The notes under the pieces are model-generated. The model saw only the letters and a program-made list of their open reading frames with translations, searched no databases and was not told the origin of the DNA. Below are positions 1 to 12,901 of a stretch of 64,000 nt of DNA, one piece after another (positions within the stretch are counted from its first letter, which is position 1; every line of letters begins with the position of its first letter). The stretch spans positions 212,916 to 276,915 of the forward strand of contig JAGFNQ010000215.1 of assembly GCA_024364735.1 (NCBI GenBank), read 5' to 3'. The position numbers were made by a program, and so were the translations under genes. This stretch comes from Boesenbergia rotunda. Taxonomy: Eukaryota; Streptophyta; Magnoliopsida; Zingiberales; Zingiberaceae.

Positions 1-3000
1 GCAAGTGCAGCCTCAATGAAGGGGGAAGTATAGGTTCCATCCTCGTTCGCCCAACTGCCATAGCAACTATTCCAACTAATTCAGTTGCCCTAGCACGTGC
101 TCTCAAGTCCTCATCATTTGTCAATACCATAAAACTTTTCATTAATTCAAGAACTTTCTCTGCATAAGGAATAAAAGCCTGCTCGGCAGCAGAAGCTGAA
201 CCAATTGCAGACTGCAGTAAAAAAAGGTGACAGATGAATTTAATAACAATCCAGTATCAGCAAAATAAACTAACATAAGAAAAGCAAATAAGGAGAATAA
301 CCATGCATGTCTCTTGCAGATTCCGTGGACTGTTTTGAAGGGAAAGAACAAGTCTTCCCATTAGAGGATCGAGATAAGGAAGAATTTCTTCCTCCATGTC
401 TTCACAAAATGCTGCAAGTGCATAGTATGACTTTTCCTGCAGCAATAATCAATTAATCATGAAAATTGACCACAATGTTACTACAGAATGCCTAATGTCA
501 CGCCCACTGCAAGTTACCTTTACTTCGTCTGATGGGTCCTCAAGGGCATTCAGGATACATGGAAGCACACTTTGGTAGCATGATAAAATTTCTGGCTGGA
601 GATGCTCAGCGAACTGGCCCAATGCAAATGATGCAGCCCCCCTTACCATTTGTTCTTGATCTTTCAGGGCTCTCAAAACTATGTGTAAAACATGTTCTAA
701 TTGTCTTTTAGCAACTCAAAACAACCTCAGAGATAACACCTAGTGCCGTAACAGAAGCTTCCCTGAACTTGGGCGTTGTTGTGATGGAAGTTTAACGATG
801 CAAATTCAAATATTGGGAGGAAAACACTTAGGAATATTAATAGCCATTGTGTCAATAACCTCAGCAGCAGCTCGATCAGCAGAAAGATCAGAATCCTCAT
901 CTCCATCGGTCGGTTTCTGTAAAGAGAGGACACATTACTTGCAGAATAGGTACTACAAGCTTGTGTTTCTTCAAAAAGGATGCTTTGAATTTTGCAACCA
1001 TGAAATTATCTGAATTGCCTGGCATTGCCAACCGGATGAATTAGAAATTACTGACACATATCAAATACCAACACTCTAAATCTGGCAAACCTGGTGTCTT
1101 ATGTTCAACTCCAAACTCTGACTTGAACAAACTTCAAGAGAAAATTGCGCTATTGACTTCACAGAATCCCCAAGTAGAGGAAGCAGGAGATTCGATGAGC
1201 TCATCAAATATTTCAAAGCAATAGAAGCAACATCTTCCTCACCATTAGCTAGGCATTGCCTTGAAACATTTCAATATACTTGGGATAAAATCACGAAACA
1301 ATTTTACCTACAAGGTGAGAGGAAAATAATATCAAATTATACTGAGAGGAATACAAGGATTAAGCATAGTTCTCATTCAATAATTTGCAAAACTGAAATG
1401 AGTGAAGTTCATTTTTCTGAGGCTATCATTTATGTTTCAGTCAGAAACAAATTACGTATTATTGCTAACATTCATAAAGATTTGATGAATGGTTATAGCC
1501 AGTAGAAATCTACAAAAATACAACAAAGTAGCTAAACAAACTCACCACATTTGCTCCATCGTTTATAAACTCAATAAAGGATCCAACAGCCCTGAAGTAC
1601 AAAACCTGGGTCAGACCAAATCCAGGCCCAAAGCATACGTGCATGAAAAAATAAGTACAAAAATGGCACTCATTCAAATTATTACAAATACACACTTCAG
1701 AGCAGCAACTCTAACACGAGTGCTAGTTCTCATCTTGCAGGCACTTGAGCAAAATAGGTTGTAGATCTGCCAAATGGGTTTGAAATGTTGGTCCAATTGT
1801 TTCAGTGAGAGAGCTGAAAAGGATCAAAGCCACCTAGCAGAATACAAAAAGATTAAATAAGCATTCCACAAATTGAAAAGGCATTAAATTAAATCATAGA
1901 GAGCTGACAGGTAAAGAAACAAGCAGTCTTAAAGAAGAAAAAAGCATGAAGTATGAGCCTAATGTGATAGCAAGCTTTAAATCACATTGTCAAATAGCTA
2001 AAACAAATACCATAGACTATAATGATCCAACCAGATAGCATCAAGGTTCAGTTTATGTATACTATCAATGTTATGCTCCATGAACCAGGCTAAGATGAAC
2101 CAAGCCAATTCAGGTTTATTGAACCAAGTCCAAACCATCAACTATCTCATAATTACAATACATCACATATCATTCACAGTGATCATCATTATCCAATGCT
2201 TAAGGCTCTATATCATGATCATCTTGAGGCAGCCTTGAGAATTCTTAGATGCTTGGAAAATGTCCAAGGGAAAAGTCTTTTGTAGGGTATACTAATTATA
2301 GGTATACTAATGTTGATTGGGCAAGTTCTGCAGAAAAATCAATATCAATGCTACATGGGAGGTAATTTAGATTTCACACGAGAGCAAATCATAAATATTC
2401 ATAGCTTTTTTTATCAAGTATAGAAGCGGAAAATATTGTCATGGCCCTAACCATAACTGCTAACCATATGTGAGCTTATAGGAAAATAACTTCAAGAAAC
2501 AAGGATCATAGGAAAACAACATACTTCTCGATGGTCTTCTTGTGAGCTTTGACTGCACTGGAAAAGGAAAGGCAATAATTCAGGCCATTCTCCGGCTGGG
2601 ACTGCATACTTCGCAATGATGCTCACAACATTAGCACTTGCCCGCCTAACAAGAGAACTGCACAAGACACCAGGTCCTTATAACTATGTAACAAATGCTA
2701 TTCCTATTGCTAACACTTAAAAGAACCGAGATGGTTGTTAAACAGAACTTAAATTATATAAAAAATGAAAATTTTAATCCAAACACCAATTTGTGATAAT
2801 TTAGCCAAGAAGTGTATGAGTTGTAAATGTCTAGGTATCCATCACAACTCTACTATGAATTCCATTAAAATGTTGACATCATGTGCTTACATTACAAGGC
2901 AACCATTGATTATATCTGAGTTTGCTAATTGCCCAAGAACAAGTGTGTTGCTTCAAACAAGTTCTCCATAATTAGAATACTTTACACATGATGCCTGATT

Positions 3001-4851
3001 GCGCTTTTACTTTGTACTTGAATATATAGATTTCAATGTTTTTCTTTAATGCAACAATTCATTAAGTGAGTACAGTAATATATCTGTCCACTTATCACCA
3101 AATAAGCCTGCTAAACTATGCAAAAAAGGTGGAACCGCCACCTTAGCGACCCCCTGGTCCTAGCCCCACAAGTGTCCAGAGGGGGTAAATCACGGTTTTA
3201 CTGGTGGGGTAAGGCGCCTGGGGCCGAGAGGATTTAAGCCAGCAGACCAGGTTTTTACCCCGTGTGCGACTGGCGACTCTCGAACCTGAGACCTCCGATG
3301 CAAGCAGCCAGACGCCTTACCAACCAAGCCAGCCCGTGGGGGCAATAAGAGATTCACATAAACTAGCATTCCAAGAGAGAAGAGATTCACGAATGGCAAT
3401 ATATGTATATTACCTATCACACATAAAGTTTGTGCATAAATCTGTTCAATGATTCTGAGTGAAAATAATGCATATGAAGATAACTATAGTCCATTAGGAT
3501 AATAAAAACATAATGTGGTAGCAGAAAGCTACACTACTCTTTAAAAATGTTGTGATGAATAGATATATAGCGCAACAAGTGTATTCGATCTTTAGTCTTT
3601 CATATTGATAGGAAAATATAGGGAGCAAGGAGTATAAATGGATAGTGATGAGTAGAAAGCTTTAACATCATTATCAACTAAAGATAGCAAATAAAATCAG
3701 ATGATACTTTCACACAAATGATAAGGGGGCGCTTGGTAAGCGGGTTTAGAATATAGGAATGGGAATGAAATTTATTTCATTCCCATTTATGGTGCTTGGT
3801 ATACGGGAATCGGAATCAAAATATGGATATAATACCCTTTTATAACCCACCCCCACTAGGTTATTACTAAACCCATAAACCCCTCAATCAAAACCCATTA
3901 TCATTCCCATTACCAAATATATACCAAGCGCCCCCTAAGTTCTACTGATCCCTCTTAAAGGCAACGGAGGGCATAGATTCAAACTTATTGTGACTAGCCA
4001 AAGATTCTAGTTTAAAAAAAAACAAAATTTGAAAATTTAGCATTGTAGCAGGAAAGCATATAAAACCTAATTACCAGACAGGATAAAAGTGTCAGATACA
4101 GAAGGGCAAATTTCACTTTCTACAGTTAGTAGTAAGAATTCACCATCAATCCCAAAGAATAATTTTTCAAATTGGCAAAGCGACGACTATGTAAACTGCA
4201 CAAACCAAGAAGGGCCATTTGGTATGGACGTTCATTTTCCAAAGAGAAGTGAGTTCATTTCCAACATGCACTTTTAAACATTCCTCATTTGGATAGAAAC
4301 TATTAACATCGAGCATCAACGAACAAACATAGCCAAACTGCCCCCTTCACCTCTGCCCTCAACTAGTCACTGCCGAATACAAACCCAATAACGATTTTTA
4401 TTTCTTTTTCTTGTGACGTTAACAAAGCATCAATCTAACAAAAAGGGGGGATAATATCTCTGGTCAAGTGAACTCGCCTATAAACTCCTTCGACGAACAA
4501 AGCACAAAAAAACTAGGAATTGCACAACTATTGAAGAAGGACGATAAAAGGAAAGATATTAATTAAGAATCTAGACCTGTGCTCGAGGGTGATGCTATCG
4601 ATCAGCGCCTGCTTAACTGAGCCCTTGAGGGCGGGCGAAAGCTTGGCCCAGTGTCCAGTGATCTTCTTACGGAGGAGGACAGCGGCAAGCTGGCGGACGC
4701 TAGGTGTCTTGGCGGTGCGGAGGTGGTGGACGAGGGCGGGAACGACAGCAGGGTCCTTGGACAGCCGCTTGATCTGCTCCTCTGCCTGCCGCCGCGCGTC
4801 GTTGTCCGGCATCAAGAATTGAATAAGCAACAACTCCAACGACTGTGCCAT
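1..4851 (-). CDS. Importin-4 type nuclear import receptor (importin-beta family), 5' part, eight exons
   Basis: The product would be a HEAT-repeat karyopherin that carries cargo through nuclear pores under Ran-GTP control; it resembles the plant IMB4/Kap123 type. Exons, read on the minus strand: 4851-4577, 2657-2525, 1833-1696, 1591-1546, 1307-1091, 1018-518, 436-302 and 211-1, which runs off the window. All introns have GT-AG ends and the phases fit. The start at 4851 (MAQSLELLLIQ) matches the family N-terminus. An in-frame Met 14 codons upstream (4893) lies almost at the expected transcription start and is less likely. Recognisable stretches include GEWPELLPFLFQCSQ in exon 2, VRGAASFALGQFAEHLQPE in exon 6 and SPRNLQETCM in exon 7. 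Exons 1, 2, 4 and 7 look intact. Exons 3, 5, 6 and 8 together carry about eleven small indels that break the frame, with almost no nonsense substitutions. This could be a recent pseudogene or uncorrected long-read sequence. Confidence 0.88.
3121..3346 (-). mobile_element. tRNA-derived SINE in importin intron 1
   Basis: Read on the minus strand, the right end has a tRNA-like head. A TGGCTTGGTTGG stretch resembles a pol III A box, and GGTTCGAGAGTC further on is a good B box. A GC-rich body follows and ends near a short T-run (A-run on the plus strand) at 3120-3127. The segment is far richer in GC than the surrounding intron. I found no convincing target-site duplication, so the ends are approximate. 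Confidence 0.65.
3725..3935. mobile_element. Tourist/PIF-Harbinger-like MITE
   Basis: This 211-bp element has 14-bp perfect terminal inverted repeats (GGGGGCGCTTGGTA at the left, its complement at the right). A TAA target duplication flanks it at 3722-3724 and 3936-3938. TAA/TTA targets and G-rich TIRs are typical of PIF/Harbinger-mobilised MITEs. It has no coding capacity and lies in importin intron 1. Confidence 0.88.
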
Positions 4852-4927
4852 CGCCGCCGCCGCCGCCTTCACACTCCTCTTCTCGTCTTCCAAATGGTTG
4901 TCAGCCGCCGAAGCAGAGAAAGGAACG

Positions 4928-4940
4928 AATATATATATAG
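4928..4940 (-). promoter_or_regulatory. TATA-like element of the importin-4 gene
   Basis: An alternating TA run lies about 80 bp upstream of the chosen ATG (4851), in the right orientation for the minus-strand gene. Transcription would begin near 4900, leaving a short leader. That supports the start at 4851 over the one at 4893. This is inferred from position and composition only. Confidence 0.45.
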
Positions 4941-5159
4941 TGGAAACCCTATGGCTGAGCTTGTATTTTTTTTTTCCTTTTTTTTTTTGTTTCAGAAGGG
5001 TTTTAGGGATTATAAAAAATAAAATAAAATACGATAAAAAAATTTTGACTATTTAATATGAAAATAAATTATTTTAATGTTTTCCTTAAATTATAATTAA
5101 GGATTAAACAAAGTACCAATGCTGTAAAATAATAAATTCTAGGGCCTTAAATATAAAAA

Positions 5160-5661
5160 ACCTGAGCAATCGTCATCGACGGCGAAGCCACCGGCTCCTC
5201 CTTCACCGGCAACAAGGCTGACGAAGCGGACGGAGAATCGACGGAGGCCGGATGCGGTGAAGATTAATCGCCATCCCTTCTTCATCTCGTCTCCTCCTCC
5301 GGCAGCAACAGCTACGAGTTTGGGGCCGACCGACGATCTCAACGGCACGACCATGTCGCCGGTTTCGGTCGCCTCGTTCCCTGGCGCTTTCCAATGCGTC
5401 CGGAGATCTACCTCCTCCAAAAATCGCTGCCTCCACGTTGTCGTTGCTGGCTGTGACGACACCCTGAGGAGCACGGCGGCGTTCCCGCCGCCTGCTGATG
5501 TGCATGATCCGTCGTCTCCTCCTGTCGAAGATGAACCTCCTTCGTGCATACCGCCGCCTCCTGCTGAAGATGCTGACGATCTAAAACCTGCTTCTTCACC
5601 GTCGATTCATCGTGCTGCGCCTGAAGATGCTTCCGATGCGCACGATCAACAACCTGCTTAA
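5160..5661 (+). other. GC-rich segment with an unassigned open frame
   Basis: About 500 bp of GC-rich, CpG-rich DNA stands out from the AT-rich surroundings. A frame open from 5257 to 5661 encodes 134 residues, mostly Pro/Ala/Ser/Asp-rich with PPPP runs. Other frames, including minus-strand 5549-5139, are also open, as expected for GC-rich DNA. No domain is recognisable. It may be a decayed gene fragment or a first exon divergent from importin-4, about 300 bp from that gene's ATG. Confidence 0.25.
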
Positions 5662-7225
5662 TTATCATCTCTACTTCGGAACAATTTTTTTTTTATCTAT
5701 GTAATTACTGCTGACTTAATGATATAAATAACTTCTTACTCGTACTGAAAGATTAATCACGATACACTCGTGTACAATATGTGATTAATTATATAACCTT
5801 GTAGGTATATCAGTGTAGTAGATAAATCAGACACGTTCACTAGTTAGAAAACAAATACATCTCCAAAGAATGACACATCTGTAAGTATATAATATGTGAT
5901 TAATCATATGGCCTTAGGAACAATTAATTAATACTGATTTTTAATATGCATGTAAAAACAGATTGAATGATCAGTACTTCACTTTGTCTAAAAGCTTACT
6001 CCGGCCGATCTTGCTCCGTTGCTTCACACAAGATTTCCATGAGTTGAGAAGAATGAAGCCTGGTCCGGAACGATTGGCAATTAAGCATAAAATTCTAATG
6101 GCTTCGAACCAGACAACACTCCCCTCAACTATGACAATTAACGTGAAGATGGACATGCGATAGTTTTCTGAAGGAGCGGAGTCATCCAATTTGTAAGAAA
6201 TAAAGAGGAGACGAAGGACATCTTCGATGATTTATTATTGAAATCAATAAATTTATTTATATAAATTGTATATCAAATAAAGGAAAAATTAATTATGAGT
6301 ATAATAAATTTGAAATTATTATTTTGTTATGGCAAATATAATAAAAATCAATTTGATATGATGCCAAATATAAATTACCAACCATTATTGTCATTACTAT
6401 GATTAACTGTTTACACTAACTTAATGCGGAGCTAAGTCAACTCGACCATGCATGATGAGATGCTGTTAAGGCAAGTCAAAGCGAGGGCGATCGAGAATGC
6501 ATGCACAGTTAAATATTGGGGGAACGATGCCGCAATGAGTGTGATGATATTCTTGGGGATTTTTATGCTGAAGGAATTTGAGTGTTAGAGATTTAGGGTC
6601 TGACTTCTGACCGTGGACTGCTGCTGCGGCTGCTTTATTCTCGATGGTTGGCTTTTGCTCGCCACTGGGGAAAAGGTTGGTGTTAATTTGCTGCGTGCGA
6701 TTCCAAGCTTGGTAATCAAGCAAACAGAAGCGTGGCTTTTGTACGTGTGTGCATGGGCAGAGAAAGAACAACAAGCACAGTGTATATAGTTAATAGTTTG
6801 TCTCCCTGAGGACGGGCCTGTGGACGCCTCGCCGTCCGCCTGCGCACCGGCGCCGCGCACTGGCCTCTGCCCTCCACCAGCTCTGCCGCCGCCGCCCGCC
6901 TCGCCTCGCCTACCTCTTTGGCTACTCCCTCGACGACGGACCGTCTTCGGCGTGCGTTATGTGCGTCGTCGCGGTGGTCTGTCCGCGCCTTCTCCGGCGC
7001 CGTCCGTGCAGTGCTCTGATTGACATTATCTATTAACATTCCCTTAAATTAAAACAACTAACTAAATTAATCTAAAACGATAAACTTGAATAAAAAAAAT
7101 TAAATAAAAAATAATAATGATAAAAAGAAGATTAAAATAAAATTACAAAAAAAAACTCTAATAAATTTTAAATTTGACGTATAAGGCACTAAAGGAACCA
7201 AGCCGAGCTTCACAGAATAAAATTA
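5662..7225. other. Spacer, AT-rich with a GC-rich patch at 6790-7020
   Basis: No convincing gene is present. The patch at 6790-7020 is CpG-rich with Pro/Arg-rich open frames on both strands (plus 6820-7023; minus 7039-6716), but no family is recognisable. A short frame at 5963-6163 is also unassigned. Everything else is AT-rich with many stops. Confidence 0.5.
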
Positions 7226-7398
7226 TTGGTATTTAGAATACAATCAAAATTTTATATTAAAAATATATGAAAAAAATCATAAGTTTAAATGAAGAAAGAT
7301 ATCTCCATTGATATAAGATATTTTGAGTAAAGTTCGAAAATAAATTCATGACTGCATAGGTTTAAAATAGACAATATCATATCATTATCGATATATAA

Positions 7399-8283
7399 CG
7401 ATAGGGTTGATAAGTCCGGGGCGGACACGTGAGATGAAAAAGCTGAAGGGCGAGACACGTCGAATCGGAAAGACTCTCCTGTCTGGGGCACGGGATCTTC
7501 CTGTGAGATCCGCCCGGAACAGTCGGCCAGAAGACCCCACCCAGACTCGCCCTAAGAGAGTGGGCCCCGAGAGCAGGATGGGGTTGAATGAGCCCTGGCG
7601 GGGACGAAGGATGAAGAGGCTGCCCGACACAACAACGGTAGGTCGCGATGACCCTCCCTCCCGGGTCTTGTGAAATCCCCGAGGGCGACGCGCCCGAAAG
7701 GCAGCTGGAGATCCTTCTCGGGGGCACCCCCGGAGGTTAGGCCCCGAGAGCACATCAGGAGCTATGACGCATGAAAACCCCAAGCTCTCCTGGGGGTGGA
7801 GTCCCAGCAATAACCGACCTCAGACACTGAATGCTCCCTCGAGGTGCGGATAAGCACCCCCGTCATGAAAGGTCTTCACGACCCCTGAATCTCGAAACGG
7901 GCAGAAGCCGATAACGGCGGGGATCATTTCAAAGGATATCCCATAACCATCGAAAGAGGAGGGGAAAGTGGCTTATATATCGGAGATGTGGCCCCAATCG
8001 GAGGCCACGTCTATCCTGTCGCTATCGATATAAAAGGTAGACCAACCCCTCCGGTAAGGGGGGATGATCCCTTGTCTTACATACTGTCTTTCTTTCTCAC
8101 TGCGATTACTCTTCGGACAACCTACTAACTTGAGTGTCGAAGTGGACTCCGCCAGACCCCTGTCGGCGTGTCCCCTAACGCTTTTGTTGATTTCGCAGGA
8201 CCCCAAGTTCCTCCTCGTCGCCGTAGCTTTCACGTTGGCCGAGCCTCAGTAACTGACCATCGTCAACGACTCCTTCCGGAACA
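7399..8283 (+). repeat. 5' LTR of the 6.9-kb retrotransposon
   Basis: This is the direct-repeat partner of 13426-14317. It starts CGATAGGG where the partner has TGATAGGG, probably a mutated TG end, and ends in ACA. TATAAAAG at 8029-8036 is a likely promoter TATA box. GC-rich frames on both strands inside it are not genes. Confidence 0.85.
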
Positions 8284-8717
8284 AATTTGGTTGTAAGGTT
8301 TAATCAGCTCTTGGTCGAGCGTGTACAGCTCCGAGGCCAAGAGCTGATTAAATCATACGACCTTTCGGTGGGTAGGCTTGGCCTTGAAGCTGCACACTAT
8401 ACAGACCCTGCCAAAAACGGATAAGCCTCATGCCTGCTCCAGCCACCCAGGACCGAAACTGAACATTTTAAGAAAAACAGGAAATCACACCAAAAACGAG
8501 CAGTTCGATGGCAAGTTAAGCAAATATTTGACAAGGAGTTCGATAACAAATTAAGCAGATATTTGACAAGGAGTTCGATGGCAAATTAAACAAATATTTG
8601 TCCTAGGATAAGAGAACTTAATAAGAATAGGCTATAGCAGCCAAGGGAGGATCGAAGGAGGCTATGCACACAATAGGAGGCGCCCTACAAAGCCCACTCT
8701 TGGGGGGAAAGGTCATC

Positions 8718-11700
8718 TCAGACACGCTGAATAGTTATTGCACGCAAGTTGGAGCCGGGTTTCAATAACTGGTCTTTCTCCAGCTGCTTGATGGCGTCGT
8801 AGAAGCCCTGTTTGAGGCTCTTAAATGCTTGTGCAGCTACCAGCTCGGCGTACTCCTCTGACTCCAAAAATTTGGCCCTGTATGCCGCTTCAATCTGGGA
8901 TACTCGAAGTACAGGATCCCTCTGTTGCTGTTGTACCCTGGCTTCGGCTTCTGCCTTGGCAAGCTTCAATGCTTCCGCCTCTAGGAGCAGGTGCGCCTGA
9001 ATCTCTTGTACTTCGTGAAGTTTCTAGGAACACCTGAATCTCTTGTACTTCGTGAAGTTTCTAGGAAGCAGCAGCAGTTTGCATGTTAGCTTGAATTACT
9101 TGATCCTGAAGATCGGCTGTGTAAGAGCTTGACAGTTCTAAGTCGTGTTCTCGCAAAGCCATCAAGCGCTCCTGTTCTGCGCCCCGGTCCTCCAGGATCT
9201 TTTTAGTAGACTCCAGGAGGGCAACTTGATCAGATAGCTCCCCAGTGCGAGCCAGAAGCTGCTCCCGCTCTTACGATAGTTTCTGTAAATCCTCTTCCAG
9301 TGCCTGGTTCCTCTCGGATCCCAGGCGTTCCCGGAGTTTGTATCCATGCAGGGTGTCCTCAGCCACTATTAAGGAGGACAGGTAATGATCAGCTTTTTCT
9401 CGAAGGGCCCGGCTGAACTCCAGCTGCAGGAGGCCAGCCTCACGAGCCCGACCGGTTTCTACCTCAGCATCCGCCACCCGCCGTAAGAGATCGTCAGTAA
9501 CCCGTCCGGTATGTGATAACTACCATTTTGTTGATAAATTTAGGCTCTCAAATCCATGTTTTGGTCCACTTTTATATGCTTAAGTTTGCATTTATATTAG
9601 GTTTCATGAATTCTTTCTATTTTAGCTTTTGATTCAAATCTTTGTATATTTGAGATATTTTATCACTAAAATGTGAATCTAATTTTGTAGGCTTCAAATG
9701 ACCATAGACCTAGATCAGATTGGGTCAAACTTGAGTCCAAATGGGATCCGGATCAAAGTGATCAAACATCGGATTAATATGAGTCGTCCGATTAAGAAAC
9801 GACTAGATCTGAACCATCCATCAACTTCTGATCAATCTGAGTTCAGGATAGGGCTAATCAAGTCAACGGATCAAGATCTGAAGTTTGGAGCCTAATCGGA
9901 GTTAATCCAACCGTCGGATCAAGCTTAAAGGAGTTTCAAACATCCAAGCAAGAGAAGGGAAGATCTGAGTCATCCGCCGCAGATCTGAGTGATCCGAGCT
10001 AAGCACAAGTAGATCAGAGCCACAAATCAAGATCTGGGAAGTTTGGTTCAGATCTGAGTTAATCCGACCGTTGGATGAGATCAGAACAATCACAGCCGTT
10101 CAATTTCAAATGGTTTAATTAAAACGGGAATTCCCTCTTCCGCTCGTTGGGCGCGTCGCGTCGCAAGGTTGCCAGTAGCAGAGTTCTTCTTTCGTTTTCG
10201 TTTGTTCATCATTTTCTTCATTGTTTCTTCTCAGATCGCGTGCGTGACCACATCAGAATTGTTCATCGTCAAGGTTTCAAATCATCGTAGTAGTTTCCCT
10301 GTTCAGTTCCATTCCAAAATCTCGCAACGGAAGGATCTCAGGTGAGGGTTTCGTCTGAAACTCTGTCCACTGTCGATTCCGTTGATCGCTGGTTGTTCTC
10401 TTCGTGCGGCTGCAATCGGAGCAGTAGGAGGGGTTCTCCGACGGTTACTGAGAGTATCGAAGCGAGATCGGCAATCGGCGCATCAAGACGGAGAAGATCA
10501 CGGAATGTTTCAGCTACTGACCGATCGGGTTGATCGGATAGAGAACACTCTGATCGGTCTCGTGACCGATCAGAGGAAGACCTGATCGGTCGGTTGACCG
10601 ATCAGGAAGAGCAGAACAGCTAGATTCACAGCAATTGAGCAAGGAAGCTTGTCTTCGTTGGTTTTTGAGCTAGGGGATTCATAGCTCATCCTTTGTGTGA
10701 CGGTAAAGGGAAGTCTTGGATATGAATTGATTTGATGCTTAATTTAGGATAGATTTTAGTTTTAAGCACTTAATTCTTCAACGTGTTCAAGCTTGTTTCT
10801 ATTACATTTCAAGTCAAGTTCCTTAAGCAATGTTTTGTATTCATTTTCATTGTCTTGCAAATTAGTTCTCTGCAATTTATTCCCTGCATTTAAGTTTAGC
10901 TCTTAAGTTTCAATGCCAATGTTTTGAATTTAATTGCTTAGTTCTTCCAATAGGCTAAATATAGTTCTTGCAATTTCCTATTCATTCTAATGCTTTAGTT
11001 GAGTTCATTCTAGTCTATTTCATATTGTCATTTCCTTATCGCCAAAAACCCTCATTTTATCTAGAAAACCCAAACATCAAACGACAAATAACTTGCATGC
11101 TCGAATTAAACATTCATTCGACTAATCCTTGGAAACATACGACCTGAGGCCCCTCTACTACATTTTAACTTTGTTAGCCAAGAGTTTTCAGTTTATAAAT
11201 ATCTAAATTTGAGTACTCATCGTGACACTAGTAATGAGGCTTATCAGCATGCAGCAGACGGCTCATGGCCGCACAGTTAGAAGCAACCTGTTGTGCGAAT
11301 ATAGATAGCCAGTAAAAGGATGCCGAAATGAAGTGAAGAGCGCAAGTGAGATATTTACCGCCAGTAAGGATTGATGCAACATGCCCAGGTAATGGGCTGA
11401 TCCGGCTACCCGCCATGGTAGAACGGGAGTCTCCTCAGCAGGGGCTCGGACGATCCAGAGATGTCGCAGGGGTGGGAAGCGTCTCCCTCTGAACTTGAGG
11501 TGCTCGGTGACGCCTCTGTAGTGACTCCCTCTATGCGGATAGACTGAGAACTGTCAGACGTTTTCTTCGTCACCGAGGGAGCCTTCCAGTGGGAGCGGGG
11601 CAGCCTCGTGGACACCCCCTTTCCACGGGGAAGGTCGCCCGTAGGTGTTGTGGCATCGGTACGGGAGGAGACGTACCAATGGCGGGGGACGAGGATCCTG

Positions 11701-12901
11701 CCTCGACGATCGAAGCCTGGGAGGCCGCATCCTCAGAGGTAGGCGAGTGTAAGCCTTTCCTCGATCGTTTCAAGGGTGATCCCGTTGGGATCGCTGTACC
11801 CGCCGTTTCTTTCCTAGCACAGGGACGACGGAAGGTACGTTTGAAGGAGAAGATGCTTCTTTTTCCTGTGACGCCTCCGGAATTGTGGCTGGTGGCCCCC
11901 CTTTAAAGGTCAGGGCGGCGCAATGATGTCATCACTAGGGGGGACCTCCGGCACTACTGGGTTCGCTAACAGGTCTCCCTCCCCTTCGCCACCCTCGGAA
12001 GAGATTCTTACGGGGGTCGAAGATACTAACCCGGGGATCAGTGCTTGTTCATTTGCCTGGTCCCACTTTAGGAACTTAATCATCACAAGAGGGAACATGA
12101 TGTCGTCTGCAAGGTAACAGGTAGGAGGGCATCAGTAAGCATTAACCGAGCACTGTACTGGGTGCAAAGCAACTCACATAGGTTGGGGCTGAGGGGGGTA
12201 ATCTTCGGATTAATCTCCGCCCAATAAAGGAGCTCCTCGCACTGCACCAACTGGAGCCCATGGAATTCCATCCCAGCCAAGATACTCTTAGCCATCTGAT
12301 ATCCTACGTCCTGTTGAAAATCACCTAGGTCGAGGGTAGGGGCAAATTCTCCGTCCAATGGATGTCGCTGAAAGGACGCTCGGGAAGTCGAATGTAGAAA
12401 AATCTTTCCTTCCACCCCTTGTGGCAGGAGGGAAGACCCCCCAAAAATCTATGACCACCACAAGCAGTGAAGCCAAAGGCCCCGTGAGATCCAACAGGGA
12501 CAAAAAAGAAATGGAAAAAGAGGGGGGGTTAGAGGAATGTCGAAAAGTTTGAAGAGAGCGAGAGCCCCGCTCATCTGGGCGAAAGCATTCGGAGCCAGCT
12601 GTTGGAGCGGGATACGGAAATAATGGGCAGCATTCATGAAATAGGGGTGGACAGGAAAACGAAGCCCTAGTTCCAGTTGCCCCAGGAAAAAGGTGTAAAA
12701 ATCTTCACTGGCGGTTACCGGCGGTTGACCTGCGGCGGGGACCCTTACCTCTCAATCTGCCGGAATGCCGTATTTTTGGCAAGCAACCTGGAGAGAATCC
12801 GACTTAACTTTGGAGGAGATAGTCTCATACCACTCGGGACGAAATCTCAATTCTCTCAAAGAGCATTCATCAGCGCCCAAAGATTTCTTTATCTTCTCCA
12901 T
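8718..12901 (-). pseudogene. Antisense retroelement gene: Transposase_28-like N-terminus and coiled-coil C-terminus
   Basis: The frame begins near 12901 with MEKIKKSLGADECSLRELR, then a stop near 12753. Homology resumes through 12660-12450 (YFRIPLQQLAPNAFAQMSG) and 12415-12083 (FQQDVGYQMAKSI, LVQCEELLYWAEINPK). This resembles the plant 'putative gypsy-type transposon' domain (PF04195). Charged, low-complexity sequence at 11.4-11.9 kb follows. The frame then continues beyond an inserted LTR as Glu/Ala/Leu-rich coiled coil at 9477-9271 and 8969-8718. Frameshifts and stops break it throughout. The strand is opposite to the host element's LTR promoters. Such proteins are known from plant LTR elements; their role is unclear. 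Confidence 0.65.
9512..11226 (+). mobile_element. Probable solo LTR (gypsy type) inserted in the antisense gene
   Basis: The segment begins TGATAACTACCATTTTGTTG and ends CTCATCGTGACA, giving TG...CA ends. It interrupts the coiled-coil part of the antisense gene, which continues on both sides. It contains repeated GATCAGATCTGAGT-type motifs, also seen in the minus-strand LTR at 33.5-36.4 kb. The region near 11090-11150 resembles the end of gypsy LTRs. No partner LTR is adjacent. Ends are uncertain by several bases and I could not confirm a target duplication. Confidence 0.6.

Noticed and set aside
4589..5022. Plus-strand frames of 77 and 123 codons over the importin first exon
   Set aside because: Antisense shadow of importin-4 exon 1, whose minus-strand translation matches the family.
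6466..7039. Minus-strand frames of about 100 codons in a GC-rich patch
   Set aside because: Arg/Ala-rich with no domain, overlapping open frames on the other strand, and no splice or promoter context.
7377..7810. Overlapping minus-strand frames of 116-141 codons, with near copies at 13380-13843
   Set aside because: Both sets lie within the paired LTRs, and GC-rich LTR sequence explains the open frames; the direct repeat reflects LTR identity, not gene duplication.
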